64,000 nt of DNA from CBCOTE01 sp965112965 (GTDB lineage Bacteria; Desulfobacterota; Desulfovibrionia; Desulfovibrionales; Desulfovibrionaceae). Position numbers and translations under genes: made by a program. The notes beneath the pieces were generated by a model, which made no database searches, was not told where the DNA came from, and saw only the letters and a program-made list of their open reading frames with translations. The DNA lies in contig CBCOTE010000001.1 of assembly GCA_965112965.1 (NCBI GenBank), positions 1-64,000 on the forward strand. Direction: 5' to 3'. Numbering within the stretch: position 1 is the first letter of the stretch; each line of letters begins with the position of its first letter. This document shows positions 53,190 through 63,403 of this stretch, piece by piece.

Positions 53190-54440
53190 ATGGATAAGTT
53201 CGTAATCGAAGGCGGTGTGTCGCTACATGGAAAAATCACCATCAGTGGCTCCAAAAATGCAGCATTGCCGATCCTTTTGGCCGCTCCACTAATAGATGGT
53301 GAAATTTTCTACTCCAACGTCCCTCGGCTTCATGATATCAATACCACCTTACGGCTCCTAAATTTGTTAGGACTTAAAGCTACCCAAGAAAAAGATCAGG
53401 TACAGATAGTGCCTGGAGCGCTCAAGCACGAGGCGCCCTATAACCTAGTAAGCACCATGCGTGCATCAATTCTCTGCTTGGGGCCGCTTCTGGCCCGACT
53501 GAACCGAGCACGCGTAGCCCTACCAGGCGGATGCGCCATCGGCGCCCGGCCCGTAGACATACACCTCACGGCCCTAGAAAAAATGGGAGCGGTGTTCGAC
53601 CTAGACGCCGGTTACATTAACGGTCGCTGTATCAGACTGAGGGGCGCACATATCCAGTTCCCTTTTCCCACGGTAGGCGGTACCGAAAACATACTGATGG
53701 CTGCCAGTCTGGCCAACGGCGAGACTATACTTGAAAATGCTGCCTGTGAGCCCGAGGTAGTTGATCTGGCTAACTTCCTTATCGCCTGCGGCGCTCACAT
53801 CGAAGGCCACGGTTCCAATATCATCCATATCCAAGGTGTTCCACAGCTACGAGGGACTAACTACCGCATCATGCCCGACCGCATCGAAGCAGGGACCTAT
53901 ATGGTGGCCGCGGCCATCACTGACGGTGAATTGACTCTAATCAACTGCCCATGTAATACGCTAGGCGCAATGATAAATAAACTCATAGAAATGGGGATAC
54001 GAGTAGAGAAGACCGCTACCGGCATACGAATTTACCGCACCGATGAATTGGTAGGCACGGACCTAAAAACTATGCCCTACCCTGGTTTTCCCACAGATAT
54101 GCAGGCCCAACTCATGGCCCTCATGTGTTTGGCCAGGGGCTCAAGTGTCATCGAGGAAACGATTTTCGAAAACCGGTTCATGCACGTACAAGAATTAGTA
54201 CGTATGGGCGCACGCATTAGACTCGCCGGATGCACTGCCCTAGTCCATGGTATAGAACAGCTACAAGGAGCACCAGTCATGGCCTCGGACTTACGCGCCA
54301 GCGCCTCATTGATGCTAGCAGGTCTGGCTGCCAAGGGTATAACCGAGATACGCCGCATCTATCATCTAGACCGCGGGTATGAGGGCATCGAACATAAATT
54401 AAACGCCATAGGCGCCCGAGTTCGACGGGTCTCGGAATAA
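53190..54440 (+). CDS. murA: UDP-N-acetylglucosamine 1-carboxyvinyltransferase
   Basis: First committed step of peptidoglycan synthesis: transfers enolpyruvate from PEP to UDP-GlcNAc in the cytoplasm; target of fosfomycin. Lys22 (SGSKNA), the catalytic Cys115 in LPGGCAIGARPVDIHL, and the catalytic Asp region YPGFPTDMQAQLMAL are all present, as is the C-terminal HLDRGYEGIEHKL. Cys rather than Asp at 115 means it should be fosfomycin-sensitive (family knowledge). I start at MDKFVIEGG, the usual N-terminus; the open frame extends 15 codons upstream. No Shine-Dalgarno sequence is visible. The product has 416 residues. Its retention implies that the organism still makes a cell wall. Confidence 0.97.
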   Translation: MDKFVIEGGVSLHGKITISGSKNAALPILLAAPLIDGEIFYSNVPRLHDINTTLRLLNLLGLKATQEKDQVQIVPGALKHEAPYNLVSTMRASILCLGPLLARLNRARVALPGGCAIGARPVDIHLTALEKMGAVFDLDAGYINGRCIRLRGAHIQFPFPTVGGTENILMAASLANGETILENAACEPEVVDLANFLIACGAHIEGHGSNIIHIQGVPQLRGTNYRIMPDRIEAGTYMVAAAITDGELTLINCPCNTLGAMINKLIEMGIRVEKTATGIRIYRTDELVGTDLKTMPYPGFPTDMQAQLMALMCLARGSSVIEETIFENRFMHVQELVRMGARIRLAGCTALVHGIEQLQGAPVMASDLRASASLMLAGLAAKGITEIRRIYHLDRGYEGIEHKLNAIGARVRRVSE

Positions 54441-57400
54441 AATATCCGGCTTAAAAACTCCACGCAAGCGTCCCTCCATAAAAGCTTCAGGAAATATCTC
54501 CGCCAGGAGCAAAACTAGGGCTAGAACTCTTTATCAATGCCTAATCAAATATAAACGTCGCCATGCCGGATAAGCTTTGCTTTGTATCGCTGGCCAAAGA
54601 CCTGTGGATATTGCGACGATATCAATCTCTCTCCTATCGCCCTATCAATTCTAGTTCCTCACTTTAATGGCCGGGATATAGACCTGACCACCCCAATATC
54701 AAATGTCAACCGTTAGCAGTTAGCTCCTGTTCTGCATACTAAGCTGACGGCAGCGGCCTAATGTCAACCGCATAGTACTCCTTGGCCGGACCCCCTCGTG
54801 GAACTAGCCCTGACCTAGCTGTTAACGACTAGCATCTACCCGCTTCCTAATCTCTCAACTAAGCACGTCAAAGAAGGCATATCAAGAATATCTGGCCAGG
54901 CCATATGTGCCAATACTAAGACACAGGACGCTAAACGAATATCGTATTTAACAACGCCCGCATCTACAACACCACCACTAATGCAGTTAGAAAATAGATC
55001 ACTTATTAGCGCGATTACTCATGACCCGAAATCCTCTACCGTTCTTATCCATACAGGATCAATACCTGACAGACTGGCTACGGTTACGATCCGCTTTTTT
55101 TTTGCACGACATTTTCAACTTTGGCTACTCAAACATAGAAGCCTTATAAGCCAGACAAGGGATATAATCCAAGTCTACGATGCGATGAATCTACGCGAGC
55201 ATAGCCGTTGACCATACTAAAAGGCAACTATGACTACTCACCACGTTGACACCCAACAACGCCCCGTCGTCCGATCTTTTCGCCCTCTACAAAAAAACAC
55301 CTAGGGGCTGAACATAGCCTCTGCCAAGGCTATACCTTACCCCTGTATGCTACTTAACGACCAGTTTTTTTATATGACTATCTAACTACAAATTACTTCA
55401 GATACACCTCCATCTGTCATACTATAGCACGCTCGACCATAGAATGCTAATCATGTAATCGTTTCCCGTACTATGCATTGGCCCGACTCACAAAATATCT
55501 ATAGCCTTAAATCCACATCCAGCTGCCACGGCCACAACCAGATGTAGTGTTCGGGCTAACCGCTCATACTGTATTCTACATCTATTCGAACGGCGTCTCT
55601 CCTTCGCTGCTATATGTCTTTCACGTATACCAAGAATTCTTATTCCTGTATTAATCAGGAATGGATAATCCTGGATAGCCTATTTTTGACCTACCTATGT
55701 GCCTGGGATTTAATATTATGATATAGTCGGGGCTTAAGGTTCTAGCTCTAGGCCATAGCCATGGTCAACTATAATATTCTAGTGCCCACTGTATAATTTA
55801 AATGACAGCAGTAGCTCTTAGAATAAATCACTTATAACCTAAAGTGAAAACGCTAGAGTCAGCGCGTAGCCTTGCATTAGTCCAACCCCGGTACCTCGGG
55901 ATATAGCTACAGTTCTTCGTTATCGACCTGCCTCTGCCCTGATATTCTAACTATCTAAAGACTCCTACTATCCGTATTTAAAGTCCACCGAGCCACCCAG
56001 CCATTTACGGACGGACCCAACGCGTTGCTCCCTCCCCGGCCTCTTTCCAATTGTGGACTAGCGGCCGCAACTTTCGGTTTAGCTGCCCTCCCTGACCAGA
56101 CCTCACTTATGAACGGCCTGCTAGTTACCCAAAGCTTCAACTCCGAACCCTTCTCTATGTCTCCTGACCTAAACTCTTATGGCCGAGTTGCCCCCCACTG
56201 GAATAAGCCTGGCCGCCTTTTTTCAAACTCATCATTATTCAGGACTACCTCTAATAATAACAAAAACTAGATTCTTAGCCAGATAAGTCAGATCCTGGAC
56301 TTCGTCCTGGCTAATGATCCCAAACTAGAGTATTTTGCCACCTTGAGCTGCCCGTCATGGATTTTATCAACGTCTCTTTTTTCATATTAGTCAAGAGCTA
56401 CTGCTAACTATTACCATCTAGCTATGCTATTGTATCTTCCTCAACTCTTCGCCATGCAGTGGCTAGGGCACCGTAGTTAAAAACTACTCACGTCACTAAG
56501 TCCTGACCATGAGACAGGATCAGGTCACTGACGATGCCCAGCTAGTCCTATCCCAAACCACAGCGCGACTGCTGACCCCAAAAGCGATTATAGATTTACC
56601 CCACCGACATAACGAACGTAGTCAAAATAAGGCTCAATAATCTGGGCCTAGTTCAAGCTCAGGCTATATATTGTATACTCTAACGCCGTTTATCATATTC
56701 AGCTTCCAAAATCTGGCCTTGCCCAGGGCTGAAGACCTCCTTTTCGGATAGATATCTCAAAAAAACTAAAAACTCAGGGATTATATCTGATATATCTAGA
56801 ACACCCGGCTGACACCCAAGACAATACACAATGTGACCAGACGGCTGCCACTCCGCCGCTGCCCCATTACCAAAGGACCCCCTTTTACTCCTACGATTGC
56901 GTTAAAAAATTACATAGACCTCCATACTTAATCTAAAACCGCATCACCTAAGACGAACTAATCCACTTAAGAGACGAAATATTTTTTTGTTCCGTCCCGC
57001 TCTAAAGAGTCTACCGGCCCTGCACTAGCAAAACTAGAGGTGCTCCGACAAGATCAGTGCCTGTAGAAATTCCGCCTCGGCTCTCGAATCCGCTATCATC
57101 CCGCCCACGATACAGGCTGGAAATCATAAAATATTAATCCTATGCTTTAGAGATGAGGAAAATTACGGTCCTAGTTAAAATTGTGGCCGTCTTAATGGCA
57201 TCATAGACACCTTTATTCAAAAGACATCGGCCCATCAAGTGTAGCGTTGACCTCTTATAGAGGTGTCTATCATCGCACCATCACGGCTGAAAGCCGCGTC
57301 AGTATACTGGGCACGGTACTATTGTTCGTCGACTCTGCTGATGCCCTGCTCCCTACACCACCCTGACCGCACCACTTCAATGCCGAGAATTTACGATATC

Positions 57401-59491
57401 CTCTCGCTCGTACCGCCAAAAAAATCATCGAGTACGCCCCCAGCTCCTCAAGGTTGACTACTAGGGCCAAAACTAACATTCACCAGACTATGCCCGAAAC
57501 TTTCACCCTACAAAATACTACACGCATTTCAGTGAAAATAAAAAAAGCTTAATATTCGAATACTACAGAGGATAATAAAACAAACAATGCAAAATTACTA
57601 GCACAGTACGCATAGAAATATCAAAACTAACCTACTGTAATATGCGCAGCTCAATCTAAAAAAAATAAAATATTCATGAAAAGGTCCTCTAGCTCCGTAA
57701 CGGCGCATGCCGTGGTCCAGGACTACTGAAACTAAATATATAGTTGATATTACCCTATCGCCAGCTGCTCTACCGTCAACACTTTTTTTCAAAAAAAATA
57801 ATAAACCTCTAACGCCCAGTGATCCATGCTCCGTTGGCCTTTCCCATCATTCTCAGTTAAAGTTGTCAGTAGTCATAAGGACGCACCGTCCCAAGTCTAA
57901 CATATGAAATAAACTATATGGATTATCAGCTAATACCTTTATGTTTTTCTACTATAGCGTATTTTCGAAAGAACTAACACTAATATTTTTTAAAAACATA
58001 GCCTTAAAGTTGTAGACAAAGATGGCAAGTCGGTTTATCTTTTGGATCTACTGTCACGACAAGGCTTTCCAATGCTATCTCACAGGTATTGTGTAGAAAT
58101 ATTTGCTCAGTGCTAAATCAAGACACCTAATATCAAAAAAATAGCAAGCATAGTTTTTTTTGGAATCTGTCAATATCATGCAACCCAGTACTGATTTCTA
58201 TCGGCACCAGAACTAGATATCGCATCGGTATAATATATATTTAACTATATTTTATAGGCTCATTGATTAATATAGACATATATCAGTCAGAATCTGCTAC
58301 CAGCAAAAAAAATTATTTATACCTTAGTATCAGTTTTAGTTTATAGCAAAAAATTTTGGTAATTTCAGGATAACATTTAAATAAAATTTTCAAATCATGC
58401 TAGATAATATTTCCACATCTAGTCGCAACGCCTTAAACTTTCAGAATTTAATGCGTCCAGTATGATGCCTAAACAATGCCAAATACTGCCGAGTTAAGCC
58501 ACAGCGGTACAGTTTGGCCGATACAATAATCCCAACGCGACGGCTTGCCGTAGTCAGTTTCCCACCTAGACCGCTATCCTTTTCCGCCTACACAGGTCCG
58601 AAAAACAAATAAGAGCTAAAAAAATGCTGCTTATCATCAGGCGGCGCTAGAAACGTATACGGATCATTAATACGAATATTACGTGCTATAGCCGAAACTA
58701 CTTTCAACGACTATAGTTTCAACAAAAAAATGATGCGCCGACATCTATTATAGTAGCCTCGTTAGCTACGCTAGTAATAGCCCATAATTGCACCGCAATT
58801 TTTGGCCAGTTTAGTTTGAGTAGCTTAGAGTAGTAAAGTTGACCTCCAAAATCCGATTTATATACCCAGGACTCAAGTTTTTTTTACACCTCGTACTCGT
58901 ATATCCAAAAGACATCTCTCAAATCGATGAATATCTTACTAAAAATGACTAAAAAAAGAATCTCTTATAAGTTATCTCGATATATAAGATGCTAATCTTG
59001 AGTTCCCTCAAAGTACTCTGAATACGGCGATAAAAATATTGAAATAAATAAATTTAGCTAGGATATTCCGATATGTTTCGTAACTAGCAGGATAGCCGGA
59101 TTTATTGAATAGCTCATCAGTTTTTTTGCCCAAAGCCTAATAATAAAAAGAATCACGAAATATGAACTACACAAGTTGGCAGAGATTAAGTCCTCCATAT
59201 GTCGACCATGCTGGGCAGATCCCATAAAATTACTGTTCAAACCAGACCAGATAAATCAAAAAAATAATATATTTTTTTCCTTCACATATTGAATTCCTAT
59301 AAAAAAAAGAACTATAGCCTGCCACTACAGCATACTGAAGGGCGATGCTAATTGGATAACTAATCTCTTGCTAATCAAATGTTTCACTTATCTAGGCATA
59401 ATTGAAAAAAATAACAGCCAATTAACTCCACTACACGCTTGCGTTGGGGCCACTTTTAAGAAATAATAGATTCTGCAGCAAGGAGGCTTTT
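54441..59491. other. 5-kb gene-free eroded stretch
   Basis: The longest stretch without a supported gene. Protein-like plus-strand fragments occur near 54981-55211 (STVLIHTGSIPDRLATVTIR), 56025-56270 and 57280-57480 (RVSILGTVLLFVDSADALLP, then AENLRYPLARTAKKIIEYAP in another frame). None has a ribosome-binding site and I cannot name families. From about 57500 to 59440 the sequence is more AT-rich. I saw no tRNA or terminator. Confidence 0.5.
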
Positions 59492-60295
59492 ATGTTCGGT
59501 GTTATGCGCAAATTACGTCGCCTATTTTATACGCACAGCGGCCGCATCGCCATCCTGTCTCTTGACCATGGCGCCAGCGACGGCATGATCGCCGGTATCG
59601 GTTATATTCCCAAACTCATCGATGCCGTAGCCGGCCGACTAGTACAAGGCATTATACTCAATAAAGGATTAGCCCGGGCCTATATCGAGCGTATCACCCC
59701 CGCTACAACCCTCTTCGTCCAGCTCTCAAGTGGTACTAAACACGGCTTGCCTACATATAACAAAAGTCTAGTCTGCTCCGTAAGTGAAGCTTTACGCCTA
59801 GGCGCCGACATAGTCTCAATACACGTAAATATCGGTAACGATCTCGAAGATCGCATGCTAGCCGACTTCGGTATGGTAGTAGACGAAGCACACCAGCTAG
59901 GCATTCCCGTACTCGCCGTTCTGCTCGCCCGCGGCGGCCATATTGTCAATGAATGTAATCCGAGTCTTGTCGCCCACTGTATACGCCTAGGCGCCGAGCT
60001 CGGCGCAGATCTGCTTTGCGTCCCCTTCTCCAAGGATCGCGACAGTTTTGCTAATGCCATAACCGCCAGTCCCACCCCGGTCCTCGTGGCCGGCGGCCCC
60101 TTGGCCGTAGATTTCCAAGGTTTTCTGTGTAACCTAGCAACTGCCATGGAATGTGGCGCTGCCGGCGTGAGTGTGGGACGTAACGTCTTCCAAAATAAGG
60201 ATCCCCTCCAAGCCTTAGATCAAATTCTTGCTTTAGTCCACGACAACAATGCCTCCAACTCCGTACCATGTGCGATGATGTCCACCGATGAGTAA
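59492..60295 (+). CDS. DhnA-type class I aldolase-family protein, altered active site
   Basis: Belongs to the DhnA/LsrF family of class I aldolases, which includes fructose-bisphosphate aldolase and the 2-amino-3,7-dideoxy-D-threo-hept-6-ulosonate synthase of some Desulfovibrio. Conserved parts: ILSLDHGASDGMIAG, IILNKGLAR, VSIHVNIGNDLEDRMLAD, PVLAVLLARGG, VAHCIRLGAELGADLL, PTPVLVAGGP and AAGVSVGRNVFQ. The family normally has Lys in the strand after GAD (D-x-x-K-x-x-Y-T-G-D), forming the Schiff base. Here that stretch reads DLLCVPFSKD, with Cys at that place and Phe for Tyr. AAGGAGG lies five bases before the ATG chosen (MFGVMRK). Length 267 residues. Function uncertain; it may be a non-catalytic or altered relative. 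Confidence 0.82.
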   Translation: MFGVMRKLRRLFYTHSGRIAILSLDHGASDGMIAGIGYIPKLIDAVAGRLVQGIILNKGLARAYIERITPATTLFVQLSSGTKHGLPTYNKSLVCSVSEALRLGADIVSIHVNIGNDLEDRMLADFGMVVDEAHQLGIPVLAVLLARGGHIVNECNPSLVAHCIRLGAELGADLLCVPFSKDRDSFANAITASPTPVLVAGGPLAVDFQGFLCNLATAMECGAAGVSVGRNVFQNKDPLQALDQILALVHDNNASNSVPCAMMSTDE

Positions 60296-61446
60296 CCTTA
60301 CGGGATACTAAGTTTCCCACGCCCACCTCACCTGCCATAACGGCTTTACCTATCCACCAACTATCCAGCATCTGGCGTCGCTGTGGCTATGGTCATTATC
60401 GCGGCGCTCATGTCCTTAGTTAAATAAAAAAAACTACTATAAAAATAATGGCGCCTTTAACCAAGATACATACCCGACCGAATTTTTTGTCCGAACGAAA
60501 AATCCACAGCCGTATGCCCAACGCAGAGATTTAATTGTAAACTTTTCTATACTAGAAGTATCAATTAGACAAGCCACCGGGCATATACCTGGTCATAGTC
60601 CTGGCGATTTTTTAATCTGTGCCGTCTATAGGTCCGGATTGGGACAAATTAACTATCCAACCAGAGGCTATAATCTGACAGAACCCCCCCTCTCTCTCCA
60701 CCACACAGAACCTCAAAAAATCATCGCTCACAAACATAACGCCTGGGTATAATGGACGAATTGATCTACTATAATCTTTTCGTCTCAGGCCAACCACCCC
60801 GTTATCCTCGACAGCTTTCACACTATGATCCCACCAACTATTTCTAGTATATCTCGCCTAAATCAAAAAAGCCTTTAATTACTATAAACCACATCCCTGA
60901 CACACAATTTCTACTCCGACGGTACTTATAACGGCACCTGGGGTTAGTCCAAGGTCTAAGGTCTACTGATGATTAACCAAGACTAACACCTTCAAATATA
61001 AAATCTAATACTAACAAACCTGAAATATCTAAAAAATCGCATGACCGAGCTAAGCAAAAAAATGTGTCCAAGGCCTAACTGGATGATTAATTCTGGTCGG
61101 ACAATTTGTACTAATGGTAAATATATGTTATAGATATACCCCTGATCTTCCTAAATGCTGTGGATATCGCCTCAACATATTCACTTTCATGCACGACGAC
61201 TGCCTTCGGTATGACTAACATCTGCTTATTGTAGCCGTCGAGAACTAACTCCTGACTCTGGCTCGACCATAAGTTCGTACCTATAGTACAGCACAGTTAT
61301 TCCTGTGGCGCAAGCCTTTGGTTAACTAACAAGACGTCCTCTGCTCGACATCGCCCAGGTCGCCACTCCGCCTAATCTGATTGCCCATCCTCGTCGACCA
61401 CTAGTTATCTAATTTGGATGAGAATGTCATGAAAGATAAGAACGTC
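60296..61446. other. Gene-free spacer downstream of the aldolase
   Basis: No gene is supported. In Desulfovibrio the aldolase relative is often followed by a 3-dehydroquinate synthase II gene; I looked for it on the plus strand and found nothing I could align. Short frames break quickly. Confidence 0.45.
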
Positions 61447-61501
61447 ATGAAATAGGAGAGGGAATCTTTTTTTTATAAAAAGATTCCCTCTCCTATTTCA
61501 T
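61447..61501. repeat. Perfect 25-bp inverted repeat
   Basis: The left arm at 61447-61471 (starting ATGAAATAGGAGAGGG) is exactly complementary to the right arm at 61477-61501; the loop is TTTAT. Just upstream, about 61426-61460, two imperfect copies of an 18-base unit containing GTCATGAAA lie in tandem. It lies about 160 bp before the TPR-like gene. It could act as a transcription barrier, but the T-run is in the arm and loop rather than after the stem. Confidence 0.95.
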
Positions 61502-61659
61502 ATCCCCGCCCCACCCTCACGTTCAAATTTTTCTGATACACTCCATAAAATAGTAAGGTTAAAGGGTCACTACACTCTCGGCCACAGAAACGTTCCAATC
61601 CGTCATTGACCCGGAGCTGCGGAAGTTTTAGAAATATCGCGTTAGATACAGGAGGATAA

Positions 61660-62217
61660 ATGAATACAGACCAACGCCTTTCACGACGCGACCTGCTCTT
61701 CGGTTTCATGAACAGAATTTCCAAAAATATCGAAACGATAGTTGTTAAGACCGAGTTCAAATCGCACAGTAAAGGCAAAGATCTGGCCGCTATGCGAGCC
61801 GATGGCTTTGAAGCCTTCCGTACCGGCAACTGGAGTGCAACTGTCGACCTACTTAGGCCATACGTCAAGATGTTCCCCGACGAACTAGCCACTCGAGCCC
61901 TGCTCGGACTAGCCCTTTATCGTTTAGAACTTTATCTCCACGCTAAAATCGAGTTTGACCGCATACGTTACCAAAAGAATGACCATCGTCTAGCCCTGAT
62001 CGGCCAAGGACTATGCAATTTACGTTTGGGCAAAGACGACAAGGCTATCGAAGCCTGGCAGGCCTACCCAACTCCAACTGACGATCTAATACGCAGCGAG
62101 CTAGAGCGCCAAATATACAATCTCAGCCCAGATATAGAACTCCCACTAGATGCTGTAGCACGCGCCGTGGAGCATTTTTTATCTGGGCGCGAGCTAGAAA
62201 TCCTCAAAGAAAGCTGA
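61660..62217 (+). CDS. TPR-like protein
   Basis: A 185-residue helical protein with two or three tetratricopeptide-like helix pairs between about residues 45 and 145 (GFEAFRTGNWSATVDLLRPY, FPDELATRALLGLALYRLEL, then RLALIGQGLCNLRLGKDDKA with IEAWQ). The N-terminus LSRRDLLFGFMNRI resembles a twin-arginine motif, but no hydrophobic stretch follows, so it is probably cytoplasmic or an accessory to a Tat substrate. An excellent AGGAGG lies four bases before the ATG. It runs in the same direction as ilvE, 132 bp further on. Function unknown; TPR proteins usually mediate protein contacts. Confidence 0.8.
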   Translation: MNTDQRLSRRDLLFGFMNRISKNIETIVVKTEFKSHSKGKDLAAMRADGFEAFRTGNWSATVDLLRPYVKMFPDELATRALLGLALYRLELYLHAKIEFDRIRYQKNDHRLALIGQGLCNLRLGKDDKAIEAWQAYPTPTDDLIRSELERQIYNLSPDIELPLDAVARAVEHFLSGRELEILKES

Positions 62218-62349
62218 ATCATGATTTTTTTTCACCGCCTTGACCTCGCCTGGAGTTTTATTTATCCTAATATGCTTGGTTCAATGAATCGCATCAACCC
62301 TCGACCTTCACCCGACCCTTCTCATTAAGATAATAAGAGGACTCGTTTC

Positions 62350-63279
62350 ATGACTAAGATGCAACAAGCGGAATTTATTTGGTTCGACGGTAATTTGGTG
62401 CACTGGGCTTCTGCCCAGGTACACGTACTCACACATACCCTACACTATGGGGTAGCGACGTTCGAAGGTATTCGCGCCTACAAAGGTAAAAACGGTGTCT
62501 CCGCCGTTTTCCGGCTCAAGGAGCATATCGATCGGCTATTCGGCTCCACAACTATCATGCGCATGGCCATGCCTTTCACCAAAGAAGAAATTATTGAGGC
62601 CGTTGTACAAACACTACAGGCCAATAAACAGCCGGAGGCCTATATTCGACCCCTAGTTTTTATAGGCGACGGTGTCATGGGCGTGCATCCCGGTGACAAT
62701 CCTATCCGAGTCGCTATTGCCACCTGGGTTTGGAGCACCTATCTAGGTAAAAAAGCTTTAGAAAAAGGCATCAGCGTCAAGACCTCAACTTTTAACCGAC
62801 ACCATGTCAACGCTATGATGACCAAAGGCAAGGTGACAGGCAATTACGTCAATTCCGTACTTGCTAAGATGGAGGCTATCAGCGACGGATACCAAGAAGC
62901 ACTCATGCTTGACACCAGCGGCTACGTCTCAGAAGCTACTGGAGAAAATGTGTTCATTGTACGCAAAGGGAAGATCAAAACCACTCCGTTAACAACCATC
63001 CTCGAAGGCATCACCCGAGAGAGCCTGATCACTCTAGCCCGCGACCTTGGGTACACCGTGGAGGAGATACCTTTCACCCGCGACGAGGTGTACATCGCCG
63101 ACGAGGCTTTTTTTTCCGGCACTGCAGCCGAAGTCACGCCTATCTGTGAATTCGATCGGCGCATCATCGGCGAGGGCAAGACTGGCCCCATTACCAGACA
63201 CCTACAGACAGAATATTTTAAGATCGTGCGTGGCGAAAACCCTACCTACGCTGCCTGGCTACACACCTACACCGTCTAG
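62350..63279 (+). CDS. ilvE: Branched-chain amino acid aminotransferase
   Basis: PLP enzyme for the last step of Leu, Ile and Val synthesis. Class IV fold: FIWFDGNLVHWASAQVHVLT, LHYGVATFEGIRAY, catalytic Lys161 in KGKVTGNYVNSVLAKMEA, and the cofactor-binding SEATGENVFIV, ILEGITRESLI and FFSGTAAEVTPI. Length 309 is typical. AGAGGA lies about eight bases before the ATG. The gene contains a T8 run at about 63108-63115, in the codons for AFFS close to the active site, with the frame intact. About 125 bp separates it from dnaX. Confidence 0.96.
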   Translation: MTKMQQAEFIWFDGNLVHWASAQVHVLTHTLHYGVATFEGIRAYKGKNGVSAVFRLKEHIDRLFGSTTIMRMAMPFTKEEIIEAVVQTLQANKQPEAYIRPLVFIGDGVMGVHPGDNPIRVAIATWVWSTYLGKKALEKGISVKTSTFNRHHVNAMMTKGKVTGNYVNSVLAKMEAISDGYQEALMLDTSGYVSEATGENVFIVRKGKIKTTPLTTILEGITRESLITLARDLGYTVEEIPFTRDEVYIADEAFFSGTAAEVTPICEFDRRIIGEGKTGPITRHLQTEYFKIVRGENPTYAAWLHTYTV

Positions 63280-63403
63280 CCTACAAAAAAGAGGACCGGT
63301 AACGGATGTTCTTCCATTCCACCATCGCCTATGTGCCCGCTCCTATATCTCTTATCCTGTCCTTTCTCCATCCCTATACCGGCCGGAACGGAACTATTAT
63401 ATT

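Noticed and set aside
57263..57479. TVLLFVDSADALLP as a possible TypA/EF-G-like remnant
   Set aside because: Only one short stretch is similar, and no G-domain motif is found nearby.
60296..60420. Remnant of a 3-dehydroquinate synthase II gene expected after the aldolase
   Set aside because: No segment on the plus strand could be matched to that family by eye.
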